Positions 14,001-29,000 of a DNA stretch of 64,000 nt are shown here, piece after piece. Positions within the stretch are counted from its first letter, which is position 1. Each line of letters starts with the position of its first letter. Position numbers and translations under genes: made by a program. The notes under the pieces are model-generated. The model searched no databases. It was not told the origin of the DNA and worked only from the letters and a program-made list of their open reading frames with translations. The stretch is taken from NCBI RefSeq assembly GCF_000003815.2, contig NC_049983.1, forward strand, positions 17,764,746 to 17,828,745, written 5' to 3'. Origin of the DNA: Branchiostoma floridae (Eukaryota > Chordata > Leptocardii > Amphioxiformes > Branchiostomatidae).

Positions 14001-17000
14001 ACCTTAATAATCTCATAAAATCATTATTGTTAACAACTAGAAAATGAAAGCATTCATAAACATGACAATAACAAACTTTGTGGTGAGGTACTTAAGTATA
14101 TTGATTTTTTTTTTTTTCTAAAAGTAATCAAATAAAAAAGATATATTTTATTGTAGCTGACTTTGAAGAAGTTAGACGGAATGAAAAGTTAGATTTAAGC
14201 TGGTCTTCTGCATATGAAGATCTAATATCAAAAACACACACTGACGATGACGTCATACCAACAGTTTCTGTACATCCCATGTAAATGGTGACATTCCCAA
14301 GGTAACAGTACCCTGTGGAAATAGATCTGATTGAATCACAATACGGAAGAGGCTGGCGCAACACAGGGCAATAAATGGATTTATGTCTGGCAATAAAATA
14401 AATGTCAGACCAGATACAAACGTCCCTCGGGTTTTACTGCAAACGATGAGTCAGGTTTTGCCGTCAAAAATCGTTGAGACAGGAAAGACTGGTATTCGAA
14501 AAACACACTGAAGTTGTGTATTCATATTGATTGACAATTTCAAATGAGTGGTCTTAAGTTAAACACGATGTTACTTGAATATTTTCGTTAGTGTCTTCAA
14601 CACATTTTTAGGGCTCGCTAAGATTAATACAAACACCTTTTTTTAGCGCTTGCTTGATTTTGCCAGGTTATTAAAGCTGGCAATCCCTTTAACTGCTTCT
14701 CCAAATGGTTTTTGAAGAGCTGGAGAGACCCTTGAGTCCCTCCCACCCCTCTCAGAAGGGAACATTCAGACATTACCTCACTTCCTAGGGAAATCCAAAC
14801 AAAGATTACCTGAGTTTCTCCCTAAGGAGGCAGCCTCTACTGTTACACAGGTCACACCTGTACTGTAGTCAACACAATATTTCTCAATACTCAAGCTTTG
14901 AGACCTTTTTTTTCAAACAGAGATGTTAATCAAAATGAATAAAATGTTTCAAAAGCTAAAGTACATTTGTCTGTTTTCTTAGCAGGTTCTCAACAAGCTT
15001 GTGCTAGAATAGCATTTGATTAGCAGTAGTGAAAAGAGATCCTCTGTTCGAGAGCTTCGGAGAGGTTTTTAGGTGCCGCTATGAAAACAGGATTCATGGT
15101 CGACCAAGTGGGTTATGAAAATTTCATGTTCTCTTTCTTGTGATAAGAAAGTAACCACTCTGACTGAACAGTTATTGTTAATCATAACATTTTTGTAGTG
15201 GTTTTCTTTTTGCAGTGACCTCAAAACACAACCATAATGTATTTCCAAGGTATTACTATAGTATTACAGTTTCAACCAGTAATTTAAAACACTGCAAAAC
15301 GTTACCCATTTTCCTTCACATCCCAAAATAAAACTGCAGCAAAAATACATGGATTAACAGTATCTTATTTTGTGTACATAACACTGCTTTCAGATTCATA
15401 GAGGGGAATGCATTTCTGATTTTGCTTGTCAAACAACATTGTCATGAGAGACTGGATTAGATACATGCAGAAACTTTGTTAATTTGCATATTTGTAACAG
15501 CAAGGAAAGACTGCTTTTGCATTTGATTTATTTGAAAACCAAACATACATTACAAGTTGTCTGGAGTAGCCTAGGGACGAACATGGAATGAAAATTGCTT
15601 TTTTATATCTTTTATTTCGTTCTCAGGGTAGATCATTTTAAAAATCCTTCAACAGAAAAAACAAACAAATGTGGGTCTTTGAAGGAGTAATTAATGAGTT
15701 TGGCCTAATTTTGTCTTGAGTTATCAGACCCAGATGTTATAGCAATGGATAAATTACAGCCATTGATTACTACAGGGTTCATCAGGTGGGTACCCAGAGT
15801 GACCAATGGTCAATTTGGAGCCAGGGATGTCAAGGGGTCACCTGCTAGCTTAGCAATTATCTTTTAATGAAAATTATGTGAAGAAATGTGAAGAAGTCTA
15901 TGATTAGTATGTTGCCAGTGTAGTTACATGTTACCTTCCTACTCTTGTTTGACCTATTTTGAAGAATATCGCATTGTATTTTCTCTGAAGACATGGTAGT
16001 TTTTAGAGCTTCATAGCTCTTGTTGTCTCATGGATATGCATCAAACTCTCAAAAGTCTTGAGTCAGAAAGAACAGAATTAAGACAGATTCTAAAGGTAGT
16101 AAAGGGATGCCTACATGTACTTGATGACATTTGGAATTGACTCTTTGGTAACTGAGTACTTACAAGAGATTATTGTAGGGTACAAGACATTGTAATTCAC
16201 ATGTCAATCACGTCCCTCTGGGGCTAACCCCAAGTGATACAAGTCTTGAGAAATGTTTCTTAAGTGTTTCTACAGGACTCCTCTGATTTCATGCATCTTA
16301 GCTGGGCCATACTTAAAATCAATCAGGACCAGGGTACCCTGTGAGTGGCTGTATGTATGTGGGGGCAACGCTGTGGTACCTAGGAAGGAAATCCTAGTTC
16401 TCTTGGAACAGCTGCTTCCTCCCCCCTTCCCCCCCTCTAGATGACCTCCCTGGGCGACCGCACGGTCACCTCATATTGTTCTAAGGTCTCTTCTAGTGGA
16501 TTCCCGCCAAAATTTCCAGTTGTTGTAACACGTTTTGAACTTGAAACATCCACAGAGAACAATACTAACCCAGGCCTTTCATAGATAAAGTCTGGGACGT
16601 TTTGAAAAGTTACAGCTTGGCTGTTTTAATTCAATTAGGATGTTGTGTAAAGCAGGAACTCTCATTACGATTGTTAGATTTATGAAGGCCAAGTTCAGAG
16701 AGGTTGAACTTTAAGTTTGAGGCAGGCAACCAGACCTCAGTAAGCAGAAATGTCTTTCATCTCCCTCAGCCCTCAGGGTAGTGTCGGTGCCTCCCTCCCT
16801 ATTTTTGGCAGAGCAAATGTTGAGACCAGCTTGCAGGTATGCTTGTAACGCCGCTCCGTCGCCCCCATTTTCTACTTATGGCACAGCGCTGCCCATACAC
16901 GATCCGCACCACCCACCAGACACGAGGAATGGTATTTTACTGTGTTCCCAACATCAAGAGTAGATTTAATTGAGTCCGAGATAGGTCAAGGGAAACGGGC

Positions 17001-20000
17001 CCTGCGTTCGCTGACATGCAGGACACGTCTTGGCGGTCTCCAGAACCACTCTCATGAAGGGGACCGATTCTGTTTATGTCCTGGAAATCAATATGGCTTA
17101 TTAGATATAAATATATTATGGGGAATAGCTTTCTGGGTCAGGGATAAGGTATCACTCATCCCCTGCCCCCCTCCCCACATTCCATCCCTGGCAAGGTCAA
17201 TGTTATGGGAGGAGGTTATCAGCAAATCACTCTCCCACAAACAGTCGTGGGAATTGTAACTTCATCTAGTTCTACCTTGTCTGCATTCTTATCTGATTCT
17301 AGATAACATATCCCCTAAAACTTTTATGGAAGCACGTTAAAAAGTAATACAATCTAAAAATAATAGAGGTGCTTGGCTAAAATAAGGAGACATAAATGAT
17401 GAAGACGGTGATTACAACTGATGGTAAATTCAGAATGGAAAATTACACTAACACTTTCAGGGCATGTAGAAATTACTGGAGTCAAATGTTACTGGTGACA
17501 GATCAAACTCAACTGTTAGCGAAACTTATAAATTATGCACAGCTTTGAAACAAAATTTTACATCATGCAACAGTTATAAATTATGTTTCAAGTCAAAGAC
17601 TATATCCATTCTTTTATTACACCTACTAAGAAGTCACATTCTTGTCAGTGTTTCTGCAAAAGGAGTGCATTTTTCACAGGAAGATACATCGAGTGTTTCT
17701 TTGGTTAGCAAAGTTAAGGGGCAAGTTTCTATGCTTATACTGCTGGGAAAGTTTACCTAAAGTAGAGCAGGTTGCAGAGGAAAAGAACACCTTCAGGTAA
17801 TCAGATACATCATTGGGGGAGGGGGGCGCCTTATCATCATCTATCAAGCAGAGGGTGTAGATGTGTAACCTGATTAGTGGTAGGGTTGATGAAAATGGTC
17901 TTTGTGGCACAGGGACCACCCCCATGCAGATGGGACATGTCTCATTGGCTCATCCAAATGGATTGANNNNNNNNNNNNNNNNNNNNNNNNNNNNNNNNNN
18001 NNNNNNNNNNNNNNNNNNNNNNNNNNNNNNNNNNNNNNNNNNNNNNNNNNNNNNNNNNNNNNNNNNCAATATTAGAAATGTTGCAAAGCAAAAATTTATT
18101 TTTTGCAAAATTTGGTGGTATTACTTAAAATTCTGATAACACGGTGTAATTGAGATATTTATTCTTGTAATGATCCGACCATACTGATGAAATCATGTTG
18201 ATCAAGGTACATGTAACATTCATCAGTATGATAGCGATCAGTCTTTATAAACTGTTAATGAAGAGGTCTGTTAAGTCATAACTTTTTCTCCTTTGATAAA
18301 AATGCTTGTTTTTATTCTGAATGAGAGGAGAACTGTTTATATGTATGATGTAAAAGCAGTTGATTTACTGTTGATTCCTTTACTTTTCTGGTTTTTTACT
18401 TTGCCGGTAAGAGGGAAAAGGAGGTTTCCATTGTGCATTGAACTCACGGATTGAAACAATTTTTGTAATAGTAGTCATGCAAGGGAGACATATTCACAGC
18501 ACAGTGAATTTGCAGGAGAGAGACCACTGCGAAAGCTGCACAATTAAAACCATCACAAAAGTTTCCCTATCTACAGTAGTGAGTGAAAAGAAACTGTGAG
18601 AGTGTTGAGTGGCCCACTATAAGATTTCATGGTAGATTATCCATTAAAGAGAAGATTAACCAGTATTTCTCCCCCCACAGTATCATATATCCTTACTCCT
18701 TTCCTTCTATAATGAGCTTGAAATCAAGCTTAGCAATTTTATATAATGCTCCTGGTAAGGGGATCTTTCAGATTATCAGCAGGAAAAAAGATAAGGATTA
18801 AGTATGACAGTAATGGATTATCCAGGTAGGAGTTATCAGTTATTGAGATAACCTCAGGCAGAGGATTAATTAATTCTTCAGGGAGCTATCAAGCTGGGTG
18901 TGGATTAGGGGCGGTTGATCAATATCTGAATAGCAATATGGTACCATATTGTCATCTCACACTTAAATACAGTAACGGCACTGAACTTTAATCCAACGCA
19001 ACTTTAATCCAACACTTTTCAGAACCCATCTGTCAGTCAAAAACTAGCTCCGGTTTGCAAATTCTTTTGAGTGCTTTACAAGACAAGTAACGTATACGAC
19101 TTAAAACCTTGTAAGTTTCAGCTCACAAAGATCGCATGTTGTAGCGACAAGTTAATCAATCTTCTGGTATGTTTTCATGCTGTTAATCAAGCCGTGGGAG
19201 GAGGGCAGCGATTGTAATTTCAAGCAACCCTACTCTTTGTCCTCACATTACACATTAATCATCACAGTAAATATAGCGAAATATTAATAAACTGTCCATC
19301 CAACACAACCAACATGCCTTGAAGTGTCCCTCTTTAAAGTACAGGGCCAGGCTTTGTTACACAAATTCAGTGGAAATCCGAACACGCGCCATTTTGAATC
19401 ATATTTCAGCACGCCCCTTCACCCCTATTTTTGAAAGTGATCACATCCAAAGGCCAGTAGGACGGATCTCACTGGCGATACCATTACAGCCCCACATGGG
19501 GGACGTGCTGTAGGGAGTTTGTACTGTGTTTTGCGGGTATATTTTTTGGGAACCATTCACAAACAACGTATATTGCCACCATTTGCTAACCAAACAACGG
19601 ATGAAAAGTTTCATAGAACGTCATAACTGTGTAGTAGAACAGCAGAACGGATTTGCCGCTGGTTGATGCATTTTGGGGCCGTGTTTTGATCGCGTCTATC
19701 AGCAGTTTACCGACATGCCGATTTGCCAATTTAACCTTGAGTAAGTGCCTGCCGATTGATACAAATTTGTCGTTGTAAAGATGAAATCCATAGATAAACA
19801 GCCTTGTTATATTATTGTGTTGGATTAAAGTTCCACTGGGAATAGAATCCCAAAGGACTTGCTATCAGCTACACTGTCTTTGAAATGTTATTTTCTCGCG
19901 ACACAACAGAAAGTGGCAGACCAATGCATGTGTAGCAATGGCCGGGGAAACATAGTAAACAATGCACTAAACAGTTTCCAGAATACGCTAAAGCCCGCTT

Positions 20001-23000
20001 GTTTATTCATGGTTCAGTTTGGAATTTGCTGGAATGTGTTGGATTAAAGTTCAGTGCCGTTACATCACAACATGTTCTATGAAATAATATTTAAATATTT
20101 ACTGGGAGATAATATAAAAGATTGTTATGTGAAGGCTGATGGCATTGGAATTTGGATGTGGACATACATCCATTCATTTGTTTTAATTTTGGGTGATGAG
20201 AAAAGGAGGTTTTCAGTTTCACTGTCATCATGGTTGAAACAGTTCTGTATGTAGTGTAGCAGCAATGCATTTGGAAACATGTTTATGAAAGGTAATAAGA
20301 TCTGGGACATGGGGGTCACTGGGAAAATAAAACTGCAGCAAACGTTTCAAGATGTACAGTACTGTGTGGTAGTCCATGAATTGCTTCTGAAGCTATTTAC
20401 TTTTTCCTCAGCAAAACACCAAGGATATCATCCAATAATTAGACTTAGAGAAATAAATGTCAAACTTTTGGAGTCATCCTATACTAGTATTGTTACAAAG
20501 CCATACAAACAACTATCATCAATGCAAAGCATCCTCGCCAAGTTGTCTTGGCCATGTTAACAAGCTAGCTAAGGAAAAAAAAACATGGCCAACATGAATG
20601 TGAGAGTGACCACCCTTCAAACATCCGCCATGAAATTGCAATTTGGCCATGTTTGTGTCCAGCCTGGCCATTTATTCTGCCCTAACCAGGCAGGGAGCAC
20701 TGCTATCCACTGGAGAGGTGGCCTGTTGAAAGAAAAGGTCAAAAGGACAGCCATTGGTCCAGCCCTAGTAAAAGGACCGCTGCTGTCATGCTGATGACGT
20801 TGCCATGGCAACAGGAAAAAGGCCAACTGCAATGGCGTTGTGTCCTTGTTTGGGATAGCCAGGGGGTTCTGGTGTCTTCAGAGAGGAGGGGAAAATAGAC
20901 AGATTCTGAGGATACTTGATGTTTTGCCAATGAAAACCGCCTCCCTTGTCTACTGCAGGAAAAATCCTTGCTATGTGTGTGGTGCGGTCCTGTTCCAACT
21001 CTGAAATAGACCGTTTGTTTTGTCCGCACGAAACAGGTTCTCCTGTTCTCGGTCAATTTGACTTGGCAGTGCTTGGCGATGATAAATGAGGCCAGTGACC
21101 TTGGCCCCTGACCTTCAAGGTTGTGGACAAGAAAGTTGGAACACATACAAACACACAGATACAAATAAACATATTCGTACATGTTTACTGACTAGATGCG
21201 TACTATACAATGTTGACATATCAGGTTCTTGTTGAATGGCAATACTGTTGTTGACGTTTTGATTTAATGAATAGCCTGCATCATCTGATTTTACAGCGTT
21301 AAAAGAAAAGTCTTGAGGTTTAAGATAAGAATCTTGACAATTTGAAGTGGGTTTATATTAGGTTTAGGAGGTTTTGACCTGCACACATATTTAGGAATTG
21401 CTTAGTTGACATGTTGCCTCATCATTGCTATAAAGGTGTGTTTGTTTCTGTTGAATATGACATGCTAGTACTAGTAGGCATTCCTGTTTCTCCTATTCTG
21501 CAATATGTTGACACTATTTTTTCCTGTCTTTCCAGCAGTGAGCACGTCTGCTCAGAACTGCGACAATGGGAGCTGCTATCCTGCCACGGGCGACCTCCTG
21601 GTGGGGAGAGAAAAGAACCTGACTGCCTCGTCCACCTGTGGTACCCAGAACCCCACGCAGTACTGCATAGTTAGCCACTTACAGGACATCACCAAATGCT
21701 TTATCTGCGACTCCCGCCAGCCTTACAGAGAGTACTACAACGAGAACAGCCACCGCCCCGAGAACATGGTCACCACGTTCACGGAGAACCGCAGGAAGAC
21801 GTGGTGGCAGTCCATGAACGGCGTGGAGAGCGTCCACCTGCAGCTGGACCTGGAGGCCGAGTTCCACTTGACTCACTTGATCATGACCTTCAAGACCTTC
21901 CGCCCCGCCGCCATGCTGATCGAGAGGTCGTCGGATTTCGGGCGCACGTGGCAGGTGTACAGGTACTTCGCGTACAACTGTCCCGAGAGCTTCCCCGGAG
22001 TGCCGCAGCGACTGCCGCAGAGGATAGGAGAAGTGGTGTGCATCTCCAGATACTCCCAGGTCGAGCCCTCTACTGAAGGAGAGGTAAGATCATTCTGAAT
22101 GATATTAGGATCCCAAAATTGTTGGAAAAATTTTAGAAATAGGTTTTTGAAGAAAATTGACAATAAAAAACGTCTTGCCAATCTCTCCTTACACTATCTT
22201 CAACCTCACATCCTGTCACTGTACAGTATTCACAGTACCACACACATACTGAAACAAACAGACCAAAACTGCAGGTGTAATGGAGGTAAAAATGCAGATT
22301 TGACTTTTCAGCAGTGTTGAGCTGAATGAAGAAATGCTGCTTACAGTTCAAAAACATTTTCCCCTTCCCCATTCCCTTGGTAAATTCTTTATGATTTGAC
22401 AACCGACAGTGGCTGTGTCAAGCTTTTTTCCCTGAGGAACACACCACTGGTTCTTTTTTGCCTGTAGCGAACCTTGTGTTGTAGGAACTTCACGTTTCGC
22501 TGACGTTCCCACACCAAGAGCCTTTCCCCTGACATTCCTGACACCCACACGCATTGCATAGGTGATTTGGCTAAAACAGTACGCACACAACACACTGTAA
22601 ATGGAGGGCGACCATCCGCACTCGTGTGCACTGAACTTGGCTGTAGGTATCAGCTCAGGAATTTCCCAGGAGTTGAGAGATGGGGAAGGAGCAGTGACAA
22701 GAATTTTACAGATTGTCCTGTGGAGTTGCTATTTTCAGGTGTTAATTATCGCTTGTCCAGCTTCACATACCCCTGATTATTATAGTATTATTGAGACACA
22801 AGAAAGACACACAACACACTGTTCTTTGTGGCAGAAGTATGGGGGCAAGGTACAAGGTCTTCAATGCTACCAATTTCCATCTCTCTTTGACTTGCTTATC
22901 TTGTGAGATGGGGGGTTTGTGCTCACTCCTAGCACAAATTGCACCTGTTTGGTTGCTTAAGTGCTAATTGGATGTTTTTTGTATGCAGCTGTCGCCAACA

Positions 23001-26000
23001 CTCTCATCTACATCTAACATGAATCTGTCTTACAAAACATATACAGTTTGCCTTGAACGAAAAAACAATTGTCAATGTCTCTCATTGAAAACTAAGCATT
23101 ATTCCATTTACTCTTTAATGAACGGTGCAGCTAGCATGATGTAGACCCATGTTTCTTTACCGTACGTTTTGGAACTGTTGCTACGACAGCATGTTTGAAT
23201 TTTGGCAACAGAGAGGTTTCTGTTCCCTACATTTTTGTTTCTTTTTAGTAAGCCAGGCGAAGGCTATGACCACTATCATAACCTGTCACCTGAGTGTTGG
23301 TTCTGGTGCTGAATGGTACTAGACCGTGCTGTTTGTGTTACAAGTCCGAGAGGGTTATAAGTACTCTTAGTCTGCAAGGCAAAGAGATGCAAGATAGATA
23401 ACATTGTAAGGGCCCAGATGCATCCATAGTCAAACCATAGCTGTTTCATTATGCCCAACTCTCTTTAGGTCTGTCAATCACAAAAGTGAAGGAAGACTGT
23501 CCTAATTTTTGAAACTTGCAGTGGTTTTATTTTGCTGTGTTTTAAGTTCGAGTATGAAACAACACTGTAACAATACATCAAAATTCATATTCAAGGTGTC
23601 AGAAATATAGTTGCAGTGTTGAGGTCACCACAAAATCTGGAAAAATATATCTACTGCAAAACGAAATTTACAGTGTATTCAACATTCTCGTTTTATGTCG
23701 ACATCAGGACATCGTGAACAACTCTGTTGACTAGTTATCGGGTACATGTTAAAGTAGCAAGAAAAAGTAATGATCATGATCTTCAAACCTAACATCTGCT
23801 TGGAGATCATCAAAGGTGTACCAATGTAAGCTCACATTTGAATTTCAATGTCACTAAAATGACTAAATCAATTGTCTATTTACTGACAGTGAAAAGTACA
23901 GCATGCTCCCAAATGGTTGTCACCATCCCCTACCTTTCAGTTGAAGGCAGTGGAAGGGGTCAGAAGTCAAGCAAACCCAGTTTCTTTTGGAAACAACATG
24001 CGGACTAATGATCCCAGTGTCAAGAGAAAGCTGTCTATACATAAAGTATCTAGTTCACATGCACCAGGGGTTGAAGTTGTAAGTCGGGTAATATATCATA
24101 TATAGCCCAGGTTATTTGCCTGTTGTATGTCGCTGTGGCAGATGTAATCGGGAAGGAAGTGGATAGTCTGTCTTCGACTGATAAAAGCTGAGACTGTGGA
24201 AGTGTTTGTGGGTCCGTTGATCCGGCATCTGGTTCCTTTCTCGTGGAGTTTTTGGCTCCATGTTCAAGTACTGAAGAAGGCATTAAGCTGTGTATATACA
24301 CTACACTACACACACACATACACAGTGTGTAGTGTGTTAGTTATCGGGTAGCAATCTCTGATCACCACACTTGGTGATCTGTGGTGTTACAGAGTCAAGG
24401 AGGACAGTCTTGATACATGGTATGGGTTGAAGAGTGTTCATTCAGGGGGCCATGGACGGGTGTTCTACATCTTATGACAAGGCAGGGAGGGATACAGTCA
24501 AACCTGCCCAAGAAGACCACTCCGGAGACCAATGAATTTTGGTGTATGTAGACAGGTGGTCACTTTAACAGAATTCCTAATGCATGTCAAAGGGCAAAAT
24601 TTACATACGGACAACTAAAAACTGGTTGCATCCGTGTGGTGGTTCTTGTAGTAGAGGAGGTCATTTGTCGTACAGATTTGACGATTATTCTGCTTGAATA
24701 TGGTAGATTCAAAGCTTTCTCCTGCTCATATGATTGTACAAGTTATTGCCATTAGTTAAATAAAGAACTTTCTCCAAGCTTAGGAATTTCTGCAAACCAA
24801 TAAGTGTAGTTTCCCCCTCCCCACACACACATACACAAAGTATATGACAGTAAATATATCAACTCTAAAAGAACTGTCCTGATACCCATCTCATGTACCA
24901 GACATTAAGACATATGAGAGATGGCATTGATAACATTTGACAAGGTGAACGGATTGATGACACATCTACCTTTCTGTTAATTACAGTAATCAGATGCTTA
25001 ACTCCCTCAAACAAAGAAAAATGTTAGTGTCCAACTTTCTAGACTTTGGATGTTTGAATGTAATTTTATAAAAGCATGCTTTCTAATTTCAATTCGTTAC
25101 CTTTATTCCTAGATTTTGCTACATGCAAGTGGCATTCATTATTGAGATATAAACGCTTCTGTTGACATATGTTTAAGAAAGAAATACAGTGTGTATCAGA
25201 TTACTTTTGTTGGTTAATTGGTTGGCCCATCAGTGTCTTGCTGAGTAGATAATGAGGCGGCTTAACCTGTTAAACCACAGCATTAATCAGCCAGCTGTCC
25301 CATCATGCCTCTGGCGTGGATCCAGATTAGCCAGGTGGACGGCCTTCCCTTATACAAGTTATAGAAAACTAGGACAGGCGCATTTGTGCTTTCTGCCGTA
25401 AATAACATGCATTCTTTTGATTTTATGCATGGACAGTGATGCAAAAAGATACGATGTTTGGTGGTACGTAGCTAACAGTTTGATAATTTTTGAGTTTTGT
25501 GTCCTGATCAGTGTTACAAAACTTTTTAACCTTCTCCTGTTCTCTGTTTACATAAGATACTAAGCTATCCAGTTGTTGGGAGAAGACCCATACTGTGTTT
25601 TGACGGTTTATCTAACAAATTCGCGCCCACCAACACCCCCACCCAACCCTCCACTGCACAAGCATGCATTACATCTAGAATAGCCTCTTGAATAATGGAA
25701 AATAGGATGGAATTTAAGAGGTAGCCTCAGGAAATATAGGAAGGATTCCTAATGCGGGAATTCCTGTGAAATGGAATTCTTCAGCAACTGGAAAATCCAG
25801 AGAATTGTTTTCATTGTAGGTCTTCCTTGCTTTGCATGGAGCTTTCTTATGGAACTCTCGGAATGTTGCAGCCAAGATTCATAAGATTGTGATGGAAGGT
25901 TGATAGATAGAAACCGTTGAAATGTGTATTGAAAGAGAATGTTGATAAAAGCAAAAAAGAAGAATTGTCCGTTTTATAATTTTTGTTTTCCCTTATCAAA

Positions 26001-29000
26001 AAGCTGTATCTAAAACAGTGAACAACACAAATTTCTACTATAGATGTTAGTGGGGTGGGAGAATTTTTCAACTGCTGTTTGAATGGAGTTGAGGTTAGAT
26101 ATTGACAGTGACAGGTGCATATTTGAGGTTTCACCCCTATGCCACTACAACAGCACAAGGTCAGAAGTGCTGATTGAATAGCCTCAAACTTCAGTGGGTA
26201 CCTGTACTGTGAATCCAGTTACTTTGGTTGCTTGATTTTGTGGTCGAAAGGAAAAGGAGATTTTTGCTTAGTTTGTTTTAAGTTTGAAACAATTCTATTG
26301 TGACACATCTGAAACACATGTTCGCACTGCTATGAATATACAGTGGAGCGGTCACCTCGAAAATAAAACCACCACAAACATTACAGTGCAACATGTCGAC
26401 AAATTTCTATTAAACAGGAAGTATCAGACATTAAGTAGTAAACAAACGTACAGATTTTGGATTTTTTAATTGTATTGACCCATGAGACTTGTGGTGGTGT
26501 AAAAATATATCTTTATAACAGCATAAATTTCAGTCCTTTAAAGAGGCATTGAGAGCTGTGTGTGTTTCACAGTGATTTTCTCTTCACTTGACAAAGTTCA
26601 CCCGTCTGAAGGGCCCAATAACTGATCTGTGTGACATTGGGAGTAAGTTCCACCCATTCCTGAAGTGTTTGTTGGTAGACTGTACATGCACTCACATAGG
26701 CCACATATTGGATGTCATATTTCTATAATAAACAAATGCCAACAACATCATACCTCCCACTGAGGGAGACGACTGGTATTCAAGGACATGTGTGGTATAA
26801 TGATAGTCATGACGTGCAGTGTATGTTATGTGAGATACATATACTTATGCTTTCATACGTTTTGAAAGATGACCTGTGAATGACATAGAATGTTGCATTA
26901 CAAAAAAAATGTCAGGAAAACATCATGATGAAAATTTTTTGTTGGATCATGATGGAAACATTTGATGTGCAGATTGAAAAAGTCGAGCTGTAACTCATTT
27001 TCTGTCATAGAAAAAGTCGAGCTGTAACTCATTTTCTGTCGTAGATGTTAGGAGTCAGACAGAATATTATGGTTAAAAAAATTTCTGGTGCAATATTTTG
27101 CAAGATTCCTGTGCAAGTTGTATTCAGGTGTTATGCACTGTCCCAGGTTTCGACAGCATCTGACTTTCTGAGCAAGCTCCAAAGCTGTCAGGTATTCTAC
27201 ACCTTGTCTACATGAAACACTTATCGTCCTCATCTTCCATGGAATTTTGTCATTTCCTGCCTTTGTTTTGCGTCTCTTCCGAAGCCATCACATGAGAACT
27301 TTGTTGTGACTAGGCAGGTAGTATCTCGTACCTCCTGTGATTCTGACTCTAGAACAACACCTTAATATGTCATACCATGTACATATCAAATCTAACACAG
27401 GTTAAACTGATGTTTAGTAGTTGTTTTACCTGGTCCACCAGCTGTCTAACTAAAACAGCATAAAGAAAAAACATGATTTAGACCTTGCATAATGCTAGTC
27501 TAAACAATGTTATTTGGCTTTTCTCAAGCATTAAACATAAGGTTTAAAACATCAGATTCATTGATAGATACAATTCTGCATGACTGTGTTAGAAGAACTT
27601 AGAACCTATCAATATTATTAACTGGTAGTAATTTTTGAAAGATAAGCGTTGGCTGTGCCCGTCTTGTCTTTCTGTATAGTAACTCTTTATTAACAGTATT
27701 AATAGTCCGGTCATGCACAGGTCTAGTGTAGCTCTTGTCTGATACTGCACTTAGTCGTAAATTGGATGTCTGGAATATGACTCTGAATGCATCAACAGGA
27801 ATAGAGTTTGAAATGTGATATGGTGACATTCAGTGCTGTATAATATTCCATTTCATAACTGTGGTGCAGATTTAATTAAAGTAGAAGAGCCTTGTTTTTT
27901 TCAGTCTGGAAGTGCCTTGTCACGTTCTGGATGAATATTCATTTAGAAATAGGTAAGAAATTAGTAGATTTGTCATTATTATATTACAAAATCTTGCGGG
28001 AATACACAACACCCACTTCTACATGTATGCTAATACAAATACAAGTTTGGGGCCATGATAAGGACAAAGTTACGCCTTTTTGCCAGAAGGGACTCAAGTT
28101 TGATGGTGTATAAAATTTGTAGAAATTCATTGTTAAGACTATACCCTTTGACATATGACATCTTGAGGTAACTTCGAAAGAATCTGAAACACAAAGCATG
28201 TTCAGGCATGTCCTTTGCCAGTAGCTGTGTCTTAATCAGATGTAGAGTCATGCATAGAAAGCCGCCCAGGGCCACACAAGTTTGCCTATGGATGTTTGCT
28301 CGCTGATGTAGTCCTAATTATGAAAAAGGGCAAGGGTGGCACCCATTTAAATATAGCACCAGATAGCTATCACTTCTTGTAAGTGCTGTGACTCATATTA
28401 TAAGCAAGGTGCTTGTATGGTACTGCCTCTTCTGTTGTATAGCCAAAACTGTCCAAGAAGACCACTTGGCTGACTGATAAAATCTGGTCTGTCCGCACAG
28501 GTGGTCAATAGTCTATAGGCAGGATACCTTAAAAATAAGTTAATGCTTGTTTCAATGGGAAATATTATCCAAGGGTCCGCCAAGAACTAAGTGATGACAT
28601 AGGCCAGGTGGTCCCTAAGTAAAGGTGGTCACTCCTTGACTTTGACTGTAGTTCTTTATTTACGTAGTTCTCTTTATTTATGTAGTTCTTTATTTACGTT
28701 ACATGTTTATGTGCAAGTATGTGTGTGTGTAATAGATCACTGTTTCCAGGATACAGTTAGCAAGGTTGGGGGATGGGTTACCTAGGACATAGGAAAGGCA
28801 TCTCATTGTTTGAGTCTTGAGAACTTGTGGCCTGACAATAAATCTGGATGGACTTGAGTGACTCAGACACTCCCATGGACTTTAATAGAAAAGGTACCAA
28901 TGATCCGTCCCTTTTTAAATTTCAGACTCCATTTTTCCAATCCTGTGGCATGGTGTGACTGAACACCACGCCTGCAATGGATCTTAAGAAGACATCAATT

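Larger units (their letters stand above)
2014..21535 (+). other. Intron 1 (19.5 kb) of the laminin beta gene
   Basis: GT-AG intron separating the signal exon from the LN exon. It contains two inverted-repeat elements (11284-12755 and 18975-20060, listed separately), a 100-N gap at 17967-18066, and C-rich and T-rich runs (for example 16420-16437 and 14106-14117). The rest is AT-rich with scattered short open frames that resemble no protein. Moderately GC-rich stretches at 16760-17060 and 20590-21110 could be regulatory, but nothing decisive is visible. Confidence 0.8.

Noticed and set aside
20739-21182. 147-codon minus-strand open frame in intron 1
   Set aside because: Low-complexity start derived from a CA-rich stretch and no family resemblance.
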